A stretch of 64,000 nt of DNA from Alistipes sp. (GCA_017483225.1 JAFULF010000025.1:1-64000); one strand, 5' to 3'. Positions 1-9,215 are shown, numbered from the stretch's first letter. Program-made: numbers and translations. The notes: generated by a model not told the origin, from the letters alone.

Positions 1-42
1 ACAAAATATATTTAAAATTGAGTTCATATACCCACAAAAAAA

Positions 43-67
43 ACTGTCGAAATAATCTCTCGACAGT
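43..67. terminator. Hairpin with flanking A-run at window start
   Basis: ACTGTCGA at 43-50 pairs with TCGACAGT at 60-67. Eight A residues at 36-43 precede it, so read on the minus strand it is a stem followed by a T-run, the form of an intrinsic terminator. No minus-strand gene ending here is visible, so it may instead terminate a plus-strand gene lying left of the window. Confidence 0.45.
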
Positions 68-73
68 CTGTTT

Positions 74-136
74 AGGTCTCATTTTTGACCATTAAACAAT
101 TTTACCCCCTTTCGCAGGTCTCTTTTTGACCATTAA
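74..136 (+). repeat. 21-22 bp direct repeat at the 5' end of the lipoprotein gene
   Basis: AGGTCTCATTTTTGACCATT (74-93, continuing to 95) recurs with one base deleted at 116-136. The second copy contains the likely TTG start of the lipoprotein gene. The two copies lie 42 bp apart, about four helical turns. This could be a regulator site or a short duplication of the gene start. Confidence 0.5.
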
Positions 137-614
137 GCCGAAGAGATTCTTTTTATTTATGGCTGTTGCAGTCGTAGCATTGGCAGCAAGTTCCTGCTCG
201 GAGCAGAATTTTTCGGACGACAAGTACCAGAGCAAGCTGGTCGGCACGTGGTCGTTGGAGAGTATTAAGTATGACGTTAAGGCGGGAGGTACCACCGTCA
301 ATAGCACGATAAGCATCCCGGGGCCGGAGACGGAGTTAAAGGAGCTCATCTACACTTTTTATCCGGAGGGCTCGTGCTCATGCTCCATAACATATACGGA
401 CGATACGACCGTGGTCAACGAGGAGAGCTACGAGGTTCGTGACGGCGACTTGTGTATGCAAGTCCTCGGCGACGATGGCACATCTACGGAAGTTGTGGAG
501 CTCGAAATCAAGAGGGTGACCAACAAGGAGTTGGTGCTTGAAATGGAGAGCGATGAGGATATGGATGGCGTGCTCATCTCCTCCGACGTGAAGCTCTATT
601 TCCGTAAAAAGTAG
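126..614 (+). CDS. Lipocalin-like lipoprotein
   Basis: This is a 162-residue secreted lipoprotein. Residues 1-24 form a signal peptide with a KPKR n-region, a hydrophobic core and a lipobox ending at the Cys of ASSC. The mature part begins with a G-T-W-x-L motif (LVGTWSLESIKYD), typical of Bacteroidetes lipocalin-like domains (Lipocalin_4/5 type), followed by alternating beta-strand sequence. The start is uncertain: TTG at 126 keeps the basic n-region, whereas the first ATG at 159 would leave an uncharged signal peptide, so TTG is preferred. The gene sits 5 nt upstream of an outer-membrane protein gene and is probably co-transcribed with it. Ligand unknown. Confidence 0.75.
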   Translation: MTIKPKRFFLFMAVAVVALAASSCSEQNFSDDKYQSKLVGTWSLESIKYDVKAGGTTVNSTISIPGPETELKELIYTFYPEGSCSCSITYTDDTTVVNEESYEVRDGDLCMQVLGDDGTSTEVVELEIKRVTNKELVLEMESDEDMDGVLISSDVKLYFRKK

Positions 615-619
615 AGGCT

Positions 620-1327
620 ATGAGGAGGTTCTGTATCATATCGCTTTTGGCGGGGCTCTGCCTCCTGCTGCCGGATACCCTTGCGGCGCAGGAGGGTGGT
701 GTGCCCGTCACAGATGCCGCCCCGACAGCCACTGTGGATGCACAGAATGATGGTGCTCCGATGCTTACGCAGGAGCAGATGGTGGCGTACGGAGTGCAGG
801 CAGACACGACCCTCTCTCGGCGTGAGAAGCAGCGCCTTCAACGTCAGCTGCAAAAAGAGTCCTACTTCGATACGGGCTACTTCGGCTCGGTCAATTGTGC
901 CATCGGACTTATGTCGCCTCATCTGCGCTTTGCCTCCGGACTGGATATCGTCAATGGCTATAATTGGAGGTGGTTTGGCCTGGGCTTCGGTGTGGGCTAT
1001 TGCACCCGTGCCGGTGTCTCCCGAAGCTATATGACGCTGCCTCTCTTTATCACCCTGCGGGCCGAGATTATGGATAGCAAGGTGACACCAATCGTGTCAC
1101 TCAACCTCGGCTACGCCTATGGCAAACAAGTTGATGGCAAGCCTGCTGACGATGGCTTTGTAAAAGTCAAGCCTGTCGAGGGGAATATGGCCTATGGAGA
1201 GGCTAAGGTGGGCTTTGGAGTGCACTTGGCACCACAATATGTGCTTGACTTTATGTGGGGCTTCTCTGTCCACTACGGGGATAGCTTTGAGTTTGGGCCG
1301 AAGTTTGGGTTGGGCTTCCGCTGGTAA
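620..1327 (+). CDS. Predicted outer-membrane beta-barrel protein, function unknown
   Basis: The 235-residue product starts with a clear signal peptide (about residues 1-23, cut after LAAQ). A 60-residue polar linker contains SRREKQRLQRQLQKE. The rest is rich in Gly and aromatic residues with alternating hydrophobic positions (YNWRWFGLGFGVGYC) and ends GLGFRW, a C-terminal aromatic typical of barrel insertion. It lies 5 nt after the lipocalin-like lipoprotein, suggesting an envelope pair. I do not recognise a named family. Its TAA stop overlaps the first bases of repeat element A1. Confidence 0.7.
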   Translation: MRRFCIISLLAGLCLLLPDTLAAQEGGVPVTDAAPTATVDAQNDGAPMLTQEQMVAYGVQADTTLSRREKQRLQRQLQKESYFDTGYFGSVNCAIGLMSPHLRFASGLDIVNGYNWRWFGLGFGVGYCTRAGVSRSYMTLPLFITLRAEIMDSKVTPIVSLNLGYAYGKQVDGKPADDGFVKVKPVEGNMAYGEAKVGFGVHLAPQYVLDFMWGFSVHYGDSFEFGPKFGLGFRW

Positions 1328-1449
1328 AAATCATTTTAAGGGGTGATTTCTTCCTTTGTCTGCGTGCGACGTGATAGTCACATACGCCGAGTATGCTCCT
1401 ACCACGTCGTACTCGACGGCGTTGAAATCCCCTCCTTAAAATGATTTTT
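1326..1449 (+). repeat. Family A structured repeat, copy A1 (subtype I)
   Basis: Terminal inverted repeats AAAAATCATTTTAAG (1326-1340) and CTTAAAATGATTTTT (1435-1449) pair perfectly over 15 bp. Inside, GTGCGACGTG pairs with CACGTCGTAC and encloses a CATAC-GCCGA-GTATG hairpin. The element begins on the second base of the upstream TAA stop codon. It is nearly identical to copies at 52386 and 53679. Confidence 0.9.
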
Positions 1450-1466
1450 TTTGTGCGGTAGGTCGG

Positions 1467-1620
1467 GCGCAAGAATTTAATGGCTATTAAGGGAGTTAAG
1501 GGATATTAAGGGATGTTAATGTTGCGCCGAGAGATTGCGGACTCTTACGACCTTGCCCTAAATCGCTTGCGTTTCCCTTAATTACCTTTAATCACCTTTA
1601 ACAACCTTTACCGTTGCGCA
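1467..1620 (+). repeat. Family B repeat (TTAAGGG array), copy 1
   Basis: GGCGCAA opens the unit. Next come about four TTAAGGG-type units spaced 9-10 bp, then TTGCGCC, which can pair with the opening bases. A conserved core (TTGCGGACTCTTACGACC) leads to GCTTGCG and a complementary array of CCCTTAAT/CCTTTAA units ending in CCGTTGCGCA. Other copies lie at 17651 (inverted), 23217, 23591, 46847, 52664 and 63165. Confidence 0.88.
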
Positions 1621-1812
1621 AGAATTTAATGGTTATTAAGGAAGTTAAGGGATATTAAGGGTTGTTAATGTTGCGCCGAAAGGTTGCGGATTCTTACGAC
1701 CTATCCACAAATCGCTTGCGTTTCCCTTAAATTCCCTAAATTCCTTAAACTCCCTTTGCGCTTGACCTTACCTGACCTTACTCGACTTTACTTGACCTTA
1801 CGTTGCGCAAAA
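1614..1812 (+). repeat. Second B copy merged with D- and C-type arrays
   Basis: A second TTAAGGG array and core start at the last GCGCA of the first copy. The right arm switches to D-type units (TTCCCTAAATTCCTTAAAC, 1733-1751). From about 1756 there are four 10-bp C-type units: CTTGACCTTA, CCTGACCTTA, CTCGACTTTA and CTTGACCTTA, ending CGTTGCGC. The stretch to 1852 holds no gene, so the whole 1328-1852 gap is repeat sequence. Confidence 0.85.
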
Positions 1813-1852
1813 GTGCCATTCAATGCCATCGCTTGCGCTTGCCCCCCCCGCA

Positions 1853-2650
1853 CTACTGCATCACGAAGTTGAGCAGGGCTTGGGCGCAGGCATCAGGCTC
1901 CTCGATGAAGCCCATATGGCCCGAGTTTGGGAGCCATACGGTCTGCGCTTGTGGGTGCGCATCTGCCATCTTTTGGCCCACCTCCTCGGAGATGTAGCCA
2001 TCCTTGCGGCCCAAGATAAAGAGTTGAGGCACAGCCGACTTGCGCAGCATCTCGTTGCGGTCGGGGCGCATCGCCATACCTGCCAGCAGGGCGATGATTC
2101 CGCCATCCTCGGTCAGGTGCACGGTCTCGACCAAATCCTCGATGTAGGAGGCGAGGCGGCGGCGATTCTCGACGGCAAAGCCCGCCTCGGGGGCTGTCTT
2201 GGCGAGCAGCTCCTTCTTGCCGGCCCGCACCAAGGCAATCTCACGCTCTCGGTTCTTGCGCTTCTCGTCGCTGTCGGCATTGGGTGTGGAGCTTAGCAGT
2301 ACGATGCCGGCGCATCTGTCCGGATGACGCTCGCACAGCGCCAGGGCGACATATCCGCCCATAGAGTGCCCGACGATGAAGGCCTGCTCCACGCCGAGCG
2401 TGTCGAGCGCCGCAGTCACCGTGTCGGCCAGATACTCCATCGTGTGACACTCGCCCTTGACCTCCGAGATGCCGTGGCCGGGCAGGTCGATGGTCACAAC
2501 ACGTACCTGCTTGTATAACAGCGGGATAAACTCCTCCCACACAAACATATTCTCCAAGTAGCCGTGCAGCAGAACAACGCACTTGTCGCCCTGCTCGGAG
2601 TCGCATATATGCAGGGCTGTGTCGCCCGCCATAATAAATTTCTCAACCAT
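1853..2650 (-). CDS. Alpha/beta-fold hydrolase
   Basis: The 265-residue product is a typical single-domain alpha/beta hydrolase. The oxyanion loop is [10 protein letters not shown] near residue 28. The nucleophile elbow is GHSMGG near residue 94, with Ser as nucleophile. The acid is probably Asp in ILGRKDGY, and the base is His in [11 protein letters not shown] near the C-terminus. No signal peptide is seen, so it should be cytoplasmic. The substrate cannot be told from sequence; the family includes esterases and C-C hydrolases. It is transcribed divergently from tamL from its own -7 box about 60 bp upstream. Confidence 0.88.
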   Translation of the reverse strand: MVEKFIMAGDTALHICDSEQGDKCVVLLHGYLENMFVWEEFIPLLYKQVRVVTIDLPGHGISEVKGECHTMEYLADTVTAALDTLGVEQAFIVGHSMGGYVALALCERHPDRCAGIVLLSSTPNADSDEKRKNREREIALVRAGKKELLAKTAPEAGFAVENRRRLASYIEDLVETVHLTEDGGIIALLAGMAMRPDRNEMLRKSAVPQLFILGRKDGYISEEVGQKMADAHPQAQTVWLPNSGHMGFIEEPDACAQALLNFVMQ

Positions 2651-2712
2651 AGTTTGCAGTAAAAAATCTTGTCGTAAAGATAAAAATTATCTTTTATCCT
2701 CTTTTCTGACCT

Positions 2713-2720
2713 CAAAAGTA
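2713..2720 (-). promoter_or_regulatory. -7 box of the alpha/beta hydrolase promoter
   Basis: On the minus strand this reads TACTTTTG, matching the Bacteroidetes -7 consensus TAnnTTTG. It lies 63 bp upstream of the hydrolase start and 23 bp from the divergent tamL box. Confidence 0.6.
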
Positions 2721-2743
2721 GCGATTTTTTCGTAATTATTACG

Positions 2744-2751
2744 TATCTTTG
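2744..2751 (+). promoter_or_regulatory. -7 box of the tamL-dxs promoter
   Basis: TATCTTTG matches TAnnTTTG. A T-rich stretch about 20 bp upstream could serve as the -33 region. Transcription from here would give a leader of about 125 nt before the tamL ATG. Confidence 0.6.
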
Positions 2752-2880
2752 AACGATTATATACCTACTTTGGGGTAAAACGGGCCGACGGTGTGCCCGC
2801 TAAGTGGCTCACGGGGTGTGAGTTTGTGGACAAAGTGGGCTTTGTGGAGAATTTATTGCAGTGTAAAACGGAAAGGGCAG

Positions 2881-5262
2881 ATGCGTATAAGAGGTGCCAT
2901 ATTGAGTTGTGTGGTTGTTGCGGTGGCGGCTTTGCTGTCGTCGTGTAACGTCACACGCCGTCTGCCGAGCGACTCCTACCTGCTGCAAAAGGTGAAGATT
3001 GAGAGCGACCGCAACGTGAAGGGCAAGGAGCGCATCACGGCCGAGGATGTCGGCAAGTACATCCGCCAGACGCCGAACAAGCACTTCCTCGGCACGGACT
3101 TCTACGTCTGGGTCTATAACCTTGCCAACCCCGACAAGGATAATTGGTGGAATAACTTCAAGCGCAAGATTGGCGAGGAGCCGGTGCTGCTCGATATGGA
3201 CGACACGGAGAAGTCGGCCGAGAATCTGAAAATATACCTCGACTCACGAGGCTACTTCGCCTCCGAGGTGGGCTTTAAGGTCGATACCACCTACCGCCGC
3301 AAGAGGGCGAAGGTGACCTACTCGTTGAAGCAGAACCGCCCCTACATCATCGACAAGATATCGTATGACTACCGAGATAGGTTCTTGGCTCCGATTCTGC
3401 AACCCGACACGGTAAACTGTCTGGTGAAGGTGGGCGAGCTGTTCGATATCTCGAAGCTGGATGCGGAGCGTGAGCGTATCGCCAACTTCTTGAAGGATAG
3501 GGGCTACTATGGCTTCTCGGTGAGCAATATAGAGTACCTCGCCGACACGGTCACGCACCAGAATAGGGTAGGTATCACGATGATTATCAAGCAGAAACTC
3601 GAAGGGTATAATTCTCGTGGCGAAGCCATATACGACAACAATGCCGTCTATCGTCTGCGCAATATCAACATCGTGCCGAACTATAATGCAGCGGTGGCGA
3701 AGTCGCAGCAGAACTACTTTATGCAACTCGACACGACGCTCTACCGAGGGCTAAACATCCTCTTTGACGGCAAGCGTCCGAATGTCCGCCCGCAGGTGTT
3801 GCGCCCCGCACTGCCACTCTACCCGAATGCCGTGTATGACTATTCGCACGTTCAGCGAGCCTACAACAACCTGATGCAGATGAGCTACTTCAAGAGCGCA
3901 CGAATAATGTTCAACGAGGTGGCGGACTCGTCGGCTGTGAACAACTATATAACCTATATGGGAGGTGCCGACTCCACCAGCCTGAACTATACTCGTGAGC
4001 GATACCTCGACTGCAACATCCTCTGCACGCCGGCGCTGCAACAGAGCATCAAGGCGGAGTTGGAGGGTGCCACGACGTCGAGTTTTTACGGTGTGAAGGC
4101 GACCATAGGTTATCAGAACCGCAGTATTTTCCGTGGTGCAGAGATGTTGGAGCTGAACGGCACGGCGGGGTATGAGTATATGAAGGCACCGGATGCCAAG
4201 AAGCGTCACGCTATGGAGTTCGGACTCTCGGCAGGGCTCTCCTTCCCACGCTTCCTGATATTCCGCACGTCGGGGTTGAGCCGTGTGTCGATGCCGAGAA
4301 CACGCTTCGAGCTCTCGTACAACTATCAGGACCGCCCGTACTATCGTCGAGGTCTGTCGAGTGCCGTCTGGTCCTACTCGTGGCGCAATCTGGGCCACTC
4401 CTCGTTTGTTGTCAGCCCGATAAGCCTTAACTGGGTCGATGTGAGCTATATCGACGAGAGCTACTACAACTCGTTGCAGAACGAGTACCTGAAACGCAGT
4501 TACGAGTCGCAGCTCATCGTAGCCATCGCCGGTACCTATGCCTACAATAACCAGCGACTGCAAACCTCTCGCAACCAGACCTCTGTGCGTGTGAATTGGG
4601 AGTTGGCGGGTAACCTGCTCGACGGACTTATGCACGCCTTCTCGAAGCCGGTGGCGGGGGAGAACTACTACAACTTCCTCGGTATCCGCTACTCGCAGTA
4701 CTTCCGCACCGACATCAGCGCAAGCCATAGGATAATGCTCGGCGATGTTACGGCTATTGCCGGCCGCCTCTATGCGGGCTTCGGTGTCGCTTATGGCAAC
4801 TCGCAGGCTATGCCTTTCGACCGTATGTTCTACGCCGGCGGTAGCAACAGTATGCGAGGCTGGGCACCACGTACTCTGGGCCCCGGCTCCTCGCCACTGC
4901 CCGACAATGTGGTCTATCCTACGCAGATGGGTGATATGAAGTTGGAGGCGAACCTCGAATTCCGATTTCCGATATGGGGTATTTTCCACGGTGCCACCTT
5001 CTTCGATGTCGGCAACGTATGGTATATGGGTCGTGACGGCGTGGACTATCCCGACGAGTCGGTATTCCACTTCGACAGCTTCTACAAGCAACTCGGATTC
5101 AATACGGGCGTAGGCCTGCGTATAGATATCAAGTTCGCCATCCTGCGCTTGGATTGGGGTATTCAGCTCTATAATCCGAATAGTCCGGCGGGGCAGAGGT
5201 GGATTCACAACTTCAAGTGGAAGAATACCTCGCTCAACTTCGGCGTGGGCTACCCATTCTAA
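2881..5262 (+). CDS. tamL: TamL-type Omp85 lipoprotein (outer-membrane assembly)
   Basis: About 793 residues from the chosen ATG at 2881. The N-terminus is a lipoprotein signal with the lipobox LLSSC, so the protein is lipid-anchored, as is characteristic of Bacteroidetes TamA homologues. Residues of roughly 30-350 hold POTRA-like repeats. The C-terminal half is a 16-strand type Bac_surface_Ag barrel with the conserved loop motif MFYAGGSNSMRGW and ending FGVGYPF. A longer GTG-initiated frame from 2791 exists but would bury the lipobox. The gene is followed 24 nt later by dxs, probably in one transcript. The family helps insert or export outer-membrane proteins. Confidence 0.9.
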   Translation: MRIRGAILSCVVVAVAALLSSCNVTRRLPSDSYLLQKVKIESDRNVKGKERITAEDVGKYIRQTPNKHFLGTDFYVWVYNLANPDKDNWWNNFKRKIGEEPVLLDMDDTEKSAENLKIYLDSRGYFASEVGFKVDTTYRRKRAKVTYSLKQNRPYIIDKISYDYRDRFLAPILQPDTVNCLVKVGELFDISKLDAERERIANFLKDRGYYGFSVSNIEYLADTVTHQNRVGITMIIKQKLEGYNSRGEAIYDNNAVYRLRNINIVPNYNAAVAKSQQNYFMQLDTTLYRGLNILFDGKRPNVRPQVLRPALPLYPNAVYDYSHVQRAYNNLMQMSYFKSARIMFNEVADSSAVNNYITYMGGADSTSLNYTRERYLDCNILCTPALQQSIKAELEGATTSSFYGVKATIGYQNRSIFRGAEMLELNGTAGYEYMKAPDAKKRHAMEFGLSAGLSFPRFLIFRTSGLSRVSMPRTRFELSYNYQDRPYYRRGLSSAVWSYSWRNLGHSSFVVSPISLNWVDVSYIDESYYNSLQNEYLKRSYESQLIVAIAGTYAYNNQRLQTSRNQTSVRVNWELAGNLLDGLMHAFSKPVAGENYYNFLGIRYSQYFRTDISASHRIMLGDVTAIAGRLYAGFGVAYGNSQAMPFDRMFYAGGSNSMRGWAPRTLGPGSSPLPDNVVYPTQMGDMKLEANLEFRFPIWGIFHGATFFDVGNVWYMGRDGVDYPDESVFHFDSFYKQLGFNTGVGLRIDIKFAILRLDWGIQLYNPNSPAGQRWIHNFKWKNTSLNFGVGYPF

Positions 5263-5286
5263 CAATAAAAAAAGAGCATAACCGAT

Positions 5287-7161
5287 ATGACACATCTCGA
5301 ATATAAATACCTCTACTCGATAGACTCTCCGCAGGAGTTGAAGCAGTTGCCGGAGAGCGAGCTGCCACGCTACTGCGAGGAGGTGCGCCAATATATCATA
5401 GAGGAGTGCGCCAAGAATCCGGGACACCTCGCCTCGTCGCTGGGTGCCGTGGAGATAGCGGTCGCACTGCACTACGTGTACGACACGCCGTATGATAAGA
5501 TTGTCTGGGATGTGGGACATCAGGCCTATGCCCATAAGATTATCACGGGTCGTCGTGAGGCGTTCCGACAGAACCGTCGCAAGGATGGCATCAGCGGCTT
5601 CCCTCGTATGGCGGAGAGTGAGTATGATGCCTTTGGTGCGGGTCACGCATCGGTCTCCATCTCGGCGGCTCTCGGTATGGTCAAGGCGGCGAAGCTGCGG
5701 GGCGAGGAGCGCAAGGCGGTTGCCGTCATCGGCGATGGCTCTATGACTGGCGGTCTGGCTTTCGAGGGTATGAATAATGCGGGGGCGGACAAGGGTTCCG
5801 ATATTCTTGTGGTGCTCAACGACAACAATATGGCTATCGACCGCTCCACGGGGGCGTTGAATGGCTACCTGCTTCACCTCTCAACCTCCCCGCACTATAA
5901 CCGATTCAAGCAGCGTATGTGGGCGATGCTCTCGGCGGTGCCTCCCGTGTTGCGCTTCTGCCAGAAGGTGGGCAATGCGGTGAAGCACGGGCTGTTGCAG
6001 AACAGCAACCTCTTCGAGAGCTTCGGATTCCGATACTTTGGTCGTGTGGATGGCCACAATGTGAGGGAGCTGGTGCGCACGTTCCGAGCCTTGAAGCGTA
6101 TCAAGGAGCCGAAGCTGCTGCACGTGCTCACAAGCAAGGGTCACGGCTACCGACCTGCGGAGGATAACCTCCCCGTATGGCACGCTCCGGGACGATATAA
6201 CCCCGACACGGGCGAGCGTGTAGCCTCGGCAGGAGGTCACGACCGCTATCAGGATGTCTTCGGGCAGACGCTGCTCGACTTGGCACGCCGTGACGGGCGT
6301 GTCGTGGGCGTTACGCCGGCGATGCCGAGCGGCTGCTCTATGAATATAATGATGGGCGAGATGCCCGACCGATGCTTCGACGTGGGCATTGCGGAGTCGC
6401 ACGCCGTGACCTTCTCGGCGGGTCTGGCGGCGGGAGGTCTGGTGCCATTCTGCAATATATACTCGACCTTTATGCAGCGTGCCTACGATAATATTATCCA
6501 CGATGTTGCCCTGCAACGCCTGCCGGTGGTGCTGTGCCTTGACCGTGGAGGTCTGGTCGGCGAAGATGGTGCCACGCACCACGGAGCCTTCGACTTGGCG
6601 TATCTGTCGTGCATCCCTAATGTCGTTGTGGCGGCACCGTCGGATGAGCGAGAGTTGCGCAATATGATGTACACCGCTCTGTGCCACGGTGCACCGTTTG
6701 CTATCCGCTACCCTCGTGGCGGAGGCCGAGGCGTGGAGTGGCGTGGCTGTGAGTTCGAGCTGTTGCCAATCGGTCGTGGACGGGTGCTGCGAGAGGGTGG
6801 CGATGTCGCTGTGCTCGCCATAGGCAAGGGGTGTGATGCGGCGATGCGTGCCGCCGATATGGCCGCTGCGGAGGGCGTGGATGTGGCCGTTTATGACCTG
6901 CGATATGCCAAGCCTCTGGATGAGGGGCTACTACAAGAGGTGGCGACGAAGTTTTCACGTGTCGTTACCGTCGAGGATGGTGTTCTGCGAGGTGGCGTAG
7001 GCGAGGCTGTGACCAAGTTCTTCGCCGATGCCGGGGCAGATGTTAAGGTTACGACACTGGGTATTGATGACCGCTTCGTTGAGCAGGGTACGCCTGCCGA
7101 GCTATATGCCGAGTGCGGTTACGATGCCGAGGGTATCTTACAGAGCATCAAGCAGATATAG
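5287..7161 (+). CDS. dxs: 1-deoxy-D-xylulose-5-phosphate synthase
   Basis: The enzyme condenses pyruvate and glyceraldehyde 3-phosphate, the first step of the MEP isoprenoid pathway. At 624 residues the length is normal. The N-terminal part carries the catalytic HxxGHLASSLG region (PGHLASSLG), VGHQAY and the thiamine-diphosphate motif GDGSMTGG...N. The middle domain has DVGIAESHAV with the conserved Glu, and the C-terminal transketolase domain contains RYPRGGGRGV. It follows tamL closely. Its stop lies only 2 bp from the stop of the convergent ZIP transporter gene, with no obvious terminator between. Confidence 0.97.
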   Translation: MTHLEYKYLYSIDSPQELKQLPESELPRYCEEVRQYIIEECAKNPGHLASSLGAVEIAVALHYVYDTPYDKIVWDVGHQAYAHKIITGRREAFRQNRRKDGISGFPRMAESEYDAFGAGHASVSISAALGMVKAAKLRGEERKAVAVIGDGSMTGGLAFEGMNNAGADKGSDILVVLNDNNMAIDRSTGALNGYLLHLSTSPHYNRFKQRMWAMLSAVPPVLRFCQKVGNAVKHGLLQNSNLFESFGFRYFGRVDGHNVRELVRTFRALKRIKEPKLLHVLTSKGHGYRPAEDNLPVWHAPGRYNPDTGERVASAGGHDRYQDVFGQTLLDLARRDGRVVGVTPAMPSGCSMNIMMGEMPDRCFDVGIAESHAVTFSAGLAAGGLVPFCNIYSTFMQRAYDNIIHDVALQRLPVVLCLDRGGLVGEDGATHHGAFDLAYLSCIPNVVVAAPSDERELRNMMYTALCHGAPFAIRYPRGGGRGVEWRGCEFELLPIGRGRVLREGGDVAVLAIGKGCDAAMRAADMAAAEGVDVAVYDLRYAKPLDEGLLQEVATKFSRVVTVEDGVLRGGVGEAVTKFFADAGADVKVTTLGIDDRFVEQGTPAELYAECGYDAEGILQSIKQI

Positions 7162-7163
7162 CA

Positions 7164-7952
7164 CTATCCGAGTGCAATGTCAAGCACCATCATAGCGGCA
7201 AATCCTACGGCAAAACCTATGGTGGAGAGGTTGGAGTGTGCTCCGCTCTTCGACTCCGGAATCAGCTCCTCGACAACCACGTAAATCATCGCTCCGGCAG
7301 CAAAGGCGAGCAGGTATGGGAATATGCCTATCAGGTGCTCTATCAGCACTATCGTTATGCCGGCCGCTATCGGCTCAACCACGCCCGATGCGGTGCCGTA
7401 TGCCAAGGATTTGAGGCGTGAGTTGCCACTTGCCCGCAGGGGCAGCGAGATTATTGCCCCCTCCGGAATATTCTGCAAGGCTATGCCGAGCGATAGTGCC
7501 GCAGCGCCGGCCATCGACATCTCCACCTCGCCGGACAGCGCACCGGCAACCACTACTCCTACCGCCATACCCTCCGGGATGTTGTGCAGCGTCACGGCGA
7601 GCATCAGCATCGTTGAACGCCCCAGCGAGGTGTGAACGCCCTCGGGGGTGTTGCTGCCGGGGTGGAGGTGGGGTGTGAGCATATCGAGCAGGAGCATAAA
7701 GAGTATGCCTGCCATAAAGCCTACCAGAGCCGGCACCCACGCCACAATGCCCTGCGCCTCCGCCTCGTTGATTGAGGGGATGAGCAGCGACCATACCGAG
7801 GCGGCGACCATCACGCCGGCGGCAAAGCCGAGCAGCGTGTTCTGCATCCTTGCGGCAACCCTCTCGCCGAGAAATATGGCGCTCGAAGAGCCTATGAGCG
7901 TGCCGATGAAGGGCATCAGAATAATCATTGCGTACTTGAAAGGTATCTGCAT
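7164..7952 (-). CDS. ZIP-family divalent metal transporter
   Basis: About 262 residues with eight predicted membrane helices. The metal-binding helices carry the family motifs HNIPEGMAVG and QNIPEGA, and a loop between helices has HLHPG. ZIP proteins import Zn or related ions into the cytoplasm. The frame is open up to 8033, but the ATG at 7952 is chosen because a TAnnTTTG promoter box at 7980-7987 would place the transcript start inside the longer version. The family is clear; the metal is not. Confidence 0.9.
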   Translation of the reverse strand: MQIPFKYAMIILMPFIGTLIGSSSAIFLGERVAARMQNTLLGFAAGVMVAASVWSLLIPSINEAEAQGIVAWVPALVGFMAGILFMLLLDMLTPHLHPGSNTPEGVHTSLGRSTMLMLAVTLHNIPEGMAVGVVVAGALSGEVEMSMAGAAALSLGIALQNIPEGAIISLPLRASGNSRLKSLAYGTASGVVEPIAAGITIVLIEHLIGIFPYLLAFAAGAMIYVVVEELIPESKSGAHSNLSTIGFAVGFAAMMVLDIALG

Positions 7953-7979
7953 ACTCCAAACAAAAGTTTTATCCGAGGT

Positions 7980-7987
7980 CAAAGATA
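7980..7987 (-). promoter_or_regulatory. -7 box of the ZIP transporter promoter
   Basis: TATCTTTG on the minus strand, 28 bp upstream of the ATG at 7952. It supports the shorter ZIP start. Confidence 0.6.
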
Positions 7988-8051
7988 GTGAATTATTTGA
8001 TTGTCGGGCCTCATAAACTCTACCATTCTCCAAAAATTCAACACTTTATGT

Positions 8052-8081
8052 TTTGTATTTCGTGAAAAATTACTACCTTTG
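8052..8081 (+). promoter_or_regulatory. rpsP-rimM promoter
   Basis: A TTTG at 8052-8055 and a TACCTTTG at 8074-8081, 18 bp apart, fit the Bacteroidetes housekeeping promoter. The expected leader is about 57 nt. Confidence 0.75.
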
Positions 8082-8144
8082 CCCCGATTAACTCAAAGTG
8101 GGTTAGCGTTTAACTTAATTTATTAACAAAAATTTTATAGCATT

Positions 8145-8684
8145 ATGGCTGTTAAAATTCGTTTGGCACGACATGGTAAGAAGGCTTACGCTTTCTATCA
8201 CATTGTTGTTGCAGATAGCAGAGCGCCACGTGATGGTAAATTTATCGAGAAATTGGGTACTTACAACCCTAACACGAATCCTGCTACAATCGACTTGAAC
8301 TTCGAGCAAGCTCTGAGTTGGTTAATGAAGGGCGCACAACCTACCGATACTGCTCGTGCGATTCTTTCGTACAAGGGCGTATTGTACAAGAAGCACCTGC
8401 TTGGTGGTGTAGCAAAGGGCGCATTCTCGGAGAGCGACGCTGAGGCAAAGTTCAACAAGTGGCTCGGAGAGAAGGAGGGCAAGGTAACCGCTAAGGTTAA
8501 CAAGCTCGCTGCTGAGGCTAACGCCGACAAGAAGGCTCGTCTGACCGCTGAGGCTGCCGTTAAGGAGGCTCGTGCACAGGCCCTCGCTGAGAAGAAGGCT
8601 GCTGCCGAGGCTGAGGCTGCCGCTGCTGCCGCAGAGGAGGCTACCGAGGAGGCTGCTGTTGAGACAGAGGCTGCTGCCGAGTAA
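8145..8684 (+). CDS. rpsP: 30S ribosomal protein S16
   Basis: The first 80 or so residues are canonical S16 ([39 protein letters not shown]). The remaining half of the 179-residue protein is a long Lys/Ala/Glu-rich tail ending in runs of Ala and Glu. Such tails are usual in Bacteroidetes S16 but are absent from the 82-residue E. coli protein. The tail is likely an exposed helix on the ribosome. The next gene, rimM, encodes a 30S maturation factor, the usual pairing. Confidence 0.97.
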   Translation: MAVKIRLARHGKKAYAFYHIVVADSRAPRDGKFIEKLGTYNPNTNPATIDLNFEQALSWLMKGAQPTDTARAILSYKGVLYKKHLLGGVAKGAFSESDAEAKFNKWLGEKEGKVTAKVNKLAAEANADKKARLTAEAAVKEARAQALAEKKAAAEAEAAAAAAEEATEEAAVETEAAAE

Positions 8685-8716
8685 TTCGGACGTTGCACAA
8701 GCAGTTTCTTGTTGAG

Positions 8717-9208
8717 ATGTTGGCAGTGGGACGCATAAATAAACTCTTCGGAGTTGGGGGCGAGGTGAGCCTTACCCTCTATGCCAATTTCCCTGACAAC
8801 TTCAAGGCCGAGGAACAACCGCTGTTTACCTATGTAAACTCGCTGGTTGTTCCTCTTTTTTGTGACTCGTTCTCTCGCCGTGGTGCCTCGGGTGCCGTGG
8901 CGGCCTTCGCCGATATTGATACGCCAAAGCGAGCCGAACTTATCATCGGAAATGAGATTTTCGTTGAGGCGGAGAGCGATGAGGAGAGCGACGAGTTTAC
9001 ATTCGAGGAGCTTCTCGGCTTCTCGGTGCGTATCGGTCGTATGAAGGGTGAGATTGTCGATTTCTACGACAATGAGTTCAACCCTCTCTTTGAGATTGAG
9101 TTGAAGGGCAAGCGCTATCTTGTGCCTGCCGTTGAGGAGTTTATTGCGGCAATAGATTTTGATGCCCGCACGATGAAACTCGTTCTGCCCGAGGGGCTTA
9201 TCGACTAA
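8717..9208 (+). CDS. rimM: Ribosome maturation factor RimM
   Basis: About 163 residues. The N-terminal RimM barrel begins LAVGRINKLFGVGGEVSLTLYANFPDNF, and the C-terminal PRC-barrel-like part has the ending VPAVEEFIAAIDFDARTM. RimM assists maturation of the 30S head near S19. The frame is open from a TTG at 8693, but the ATG at 8717 places the conserved VGRI at the usual distance from the N-terminus. It lies about 30 nt behind rpsP and shares its promoter. Confidence 0.93.
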   Translation: MLAVGRINKLFGVGGEVSLTLYANFPDNFKAEEQPLFTYVNSLVVPLFCDSFSRRGASGAVAAFADIDTPKRAELIIGNEIFVEAESDEESDEFTFEELLGFSVRIGRMKGEIVDFYDNEFNPLFEIELKGKRYLVPAVEEFIAAIDFDARTMKLVLPEGLID

Positions 9209-9215
9209 TTGCAGA

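Noticed and set aside
2791..2880. Longer GTG start for tamL
   Set aside because: It would place the lipoprotein signal 30 residues inside the protein.
3751..5877. 708-codon minus-strand frame antisense to tamL and dxs
   Set aside because: It is a shadow of two well-supported genes; the translation has no recognisable domain and crosses their junction.
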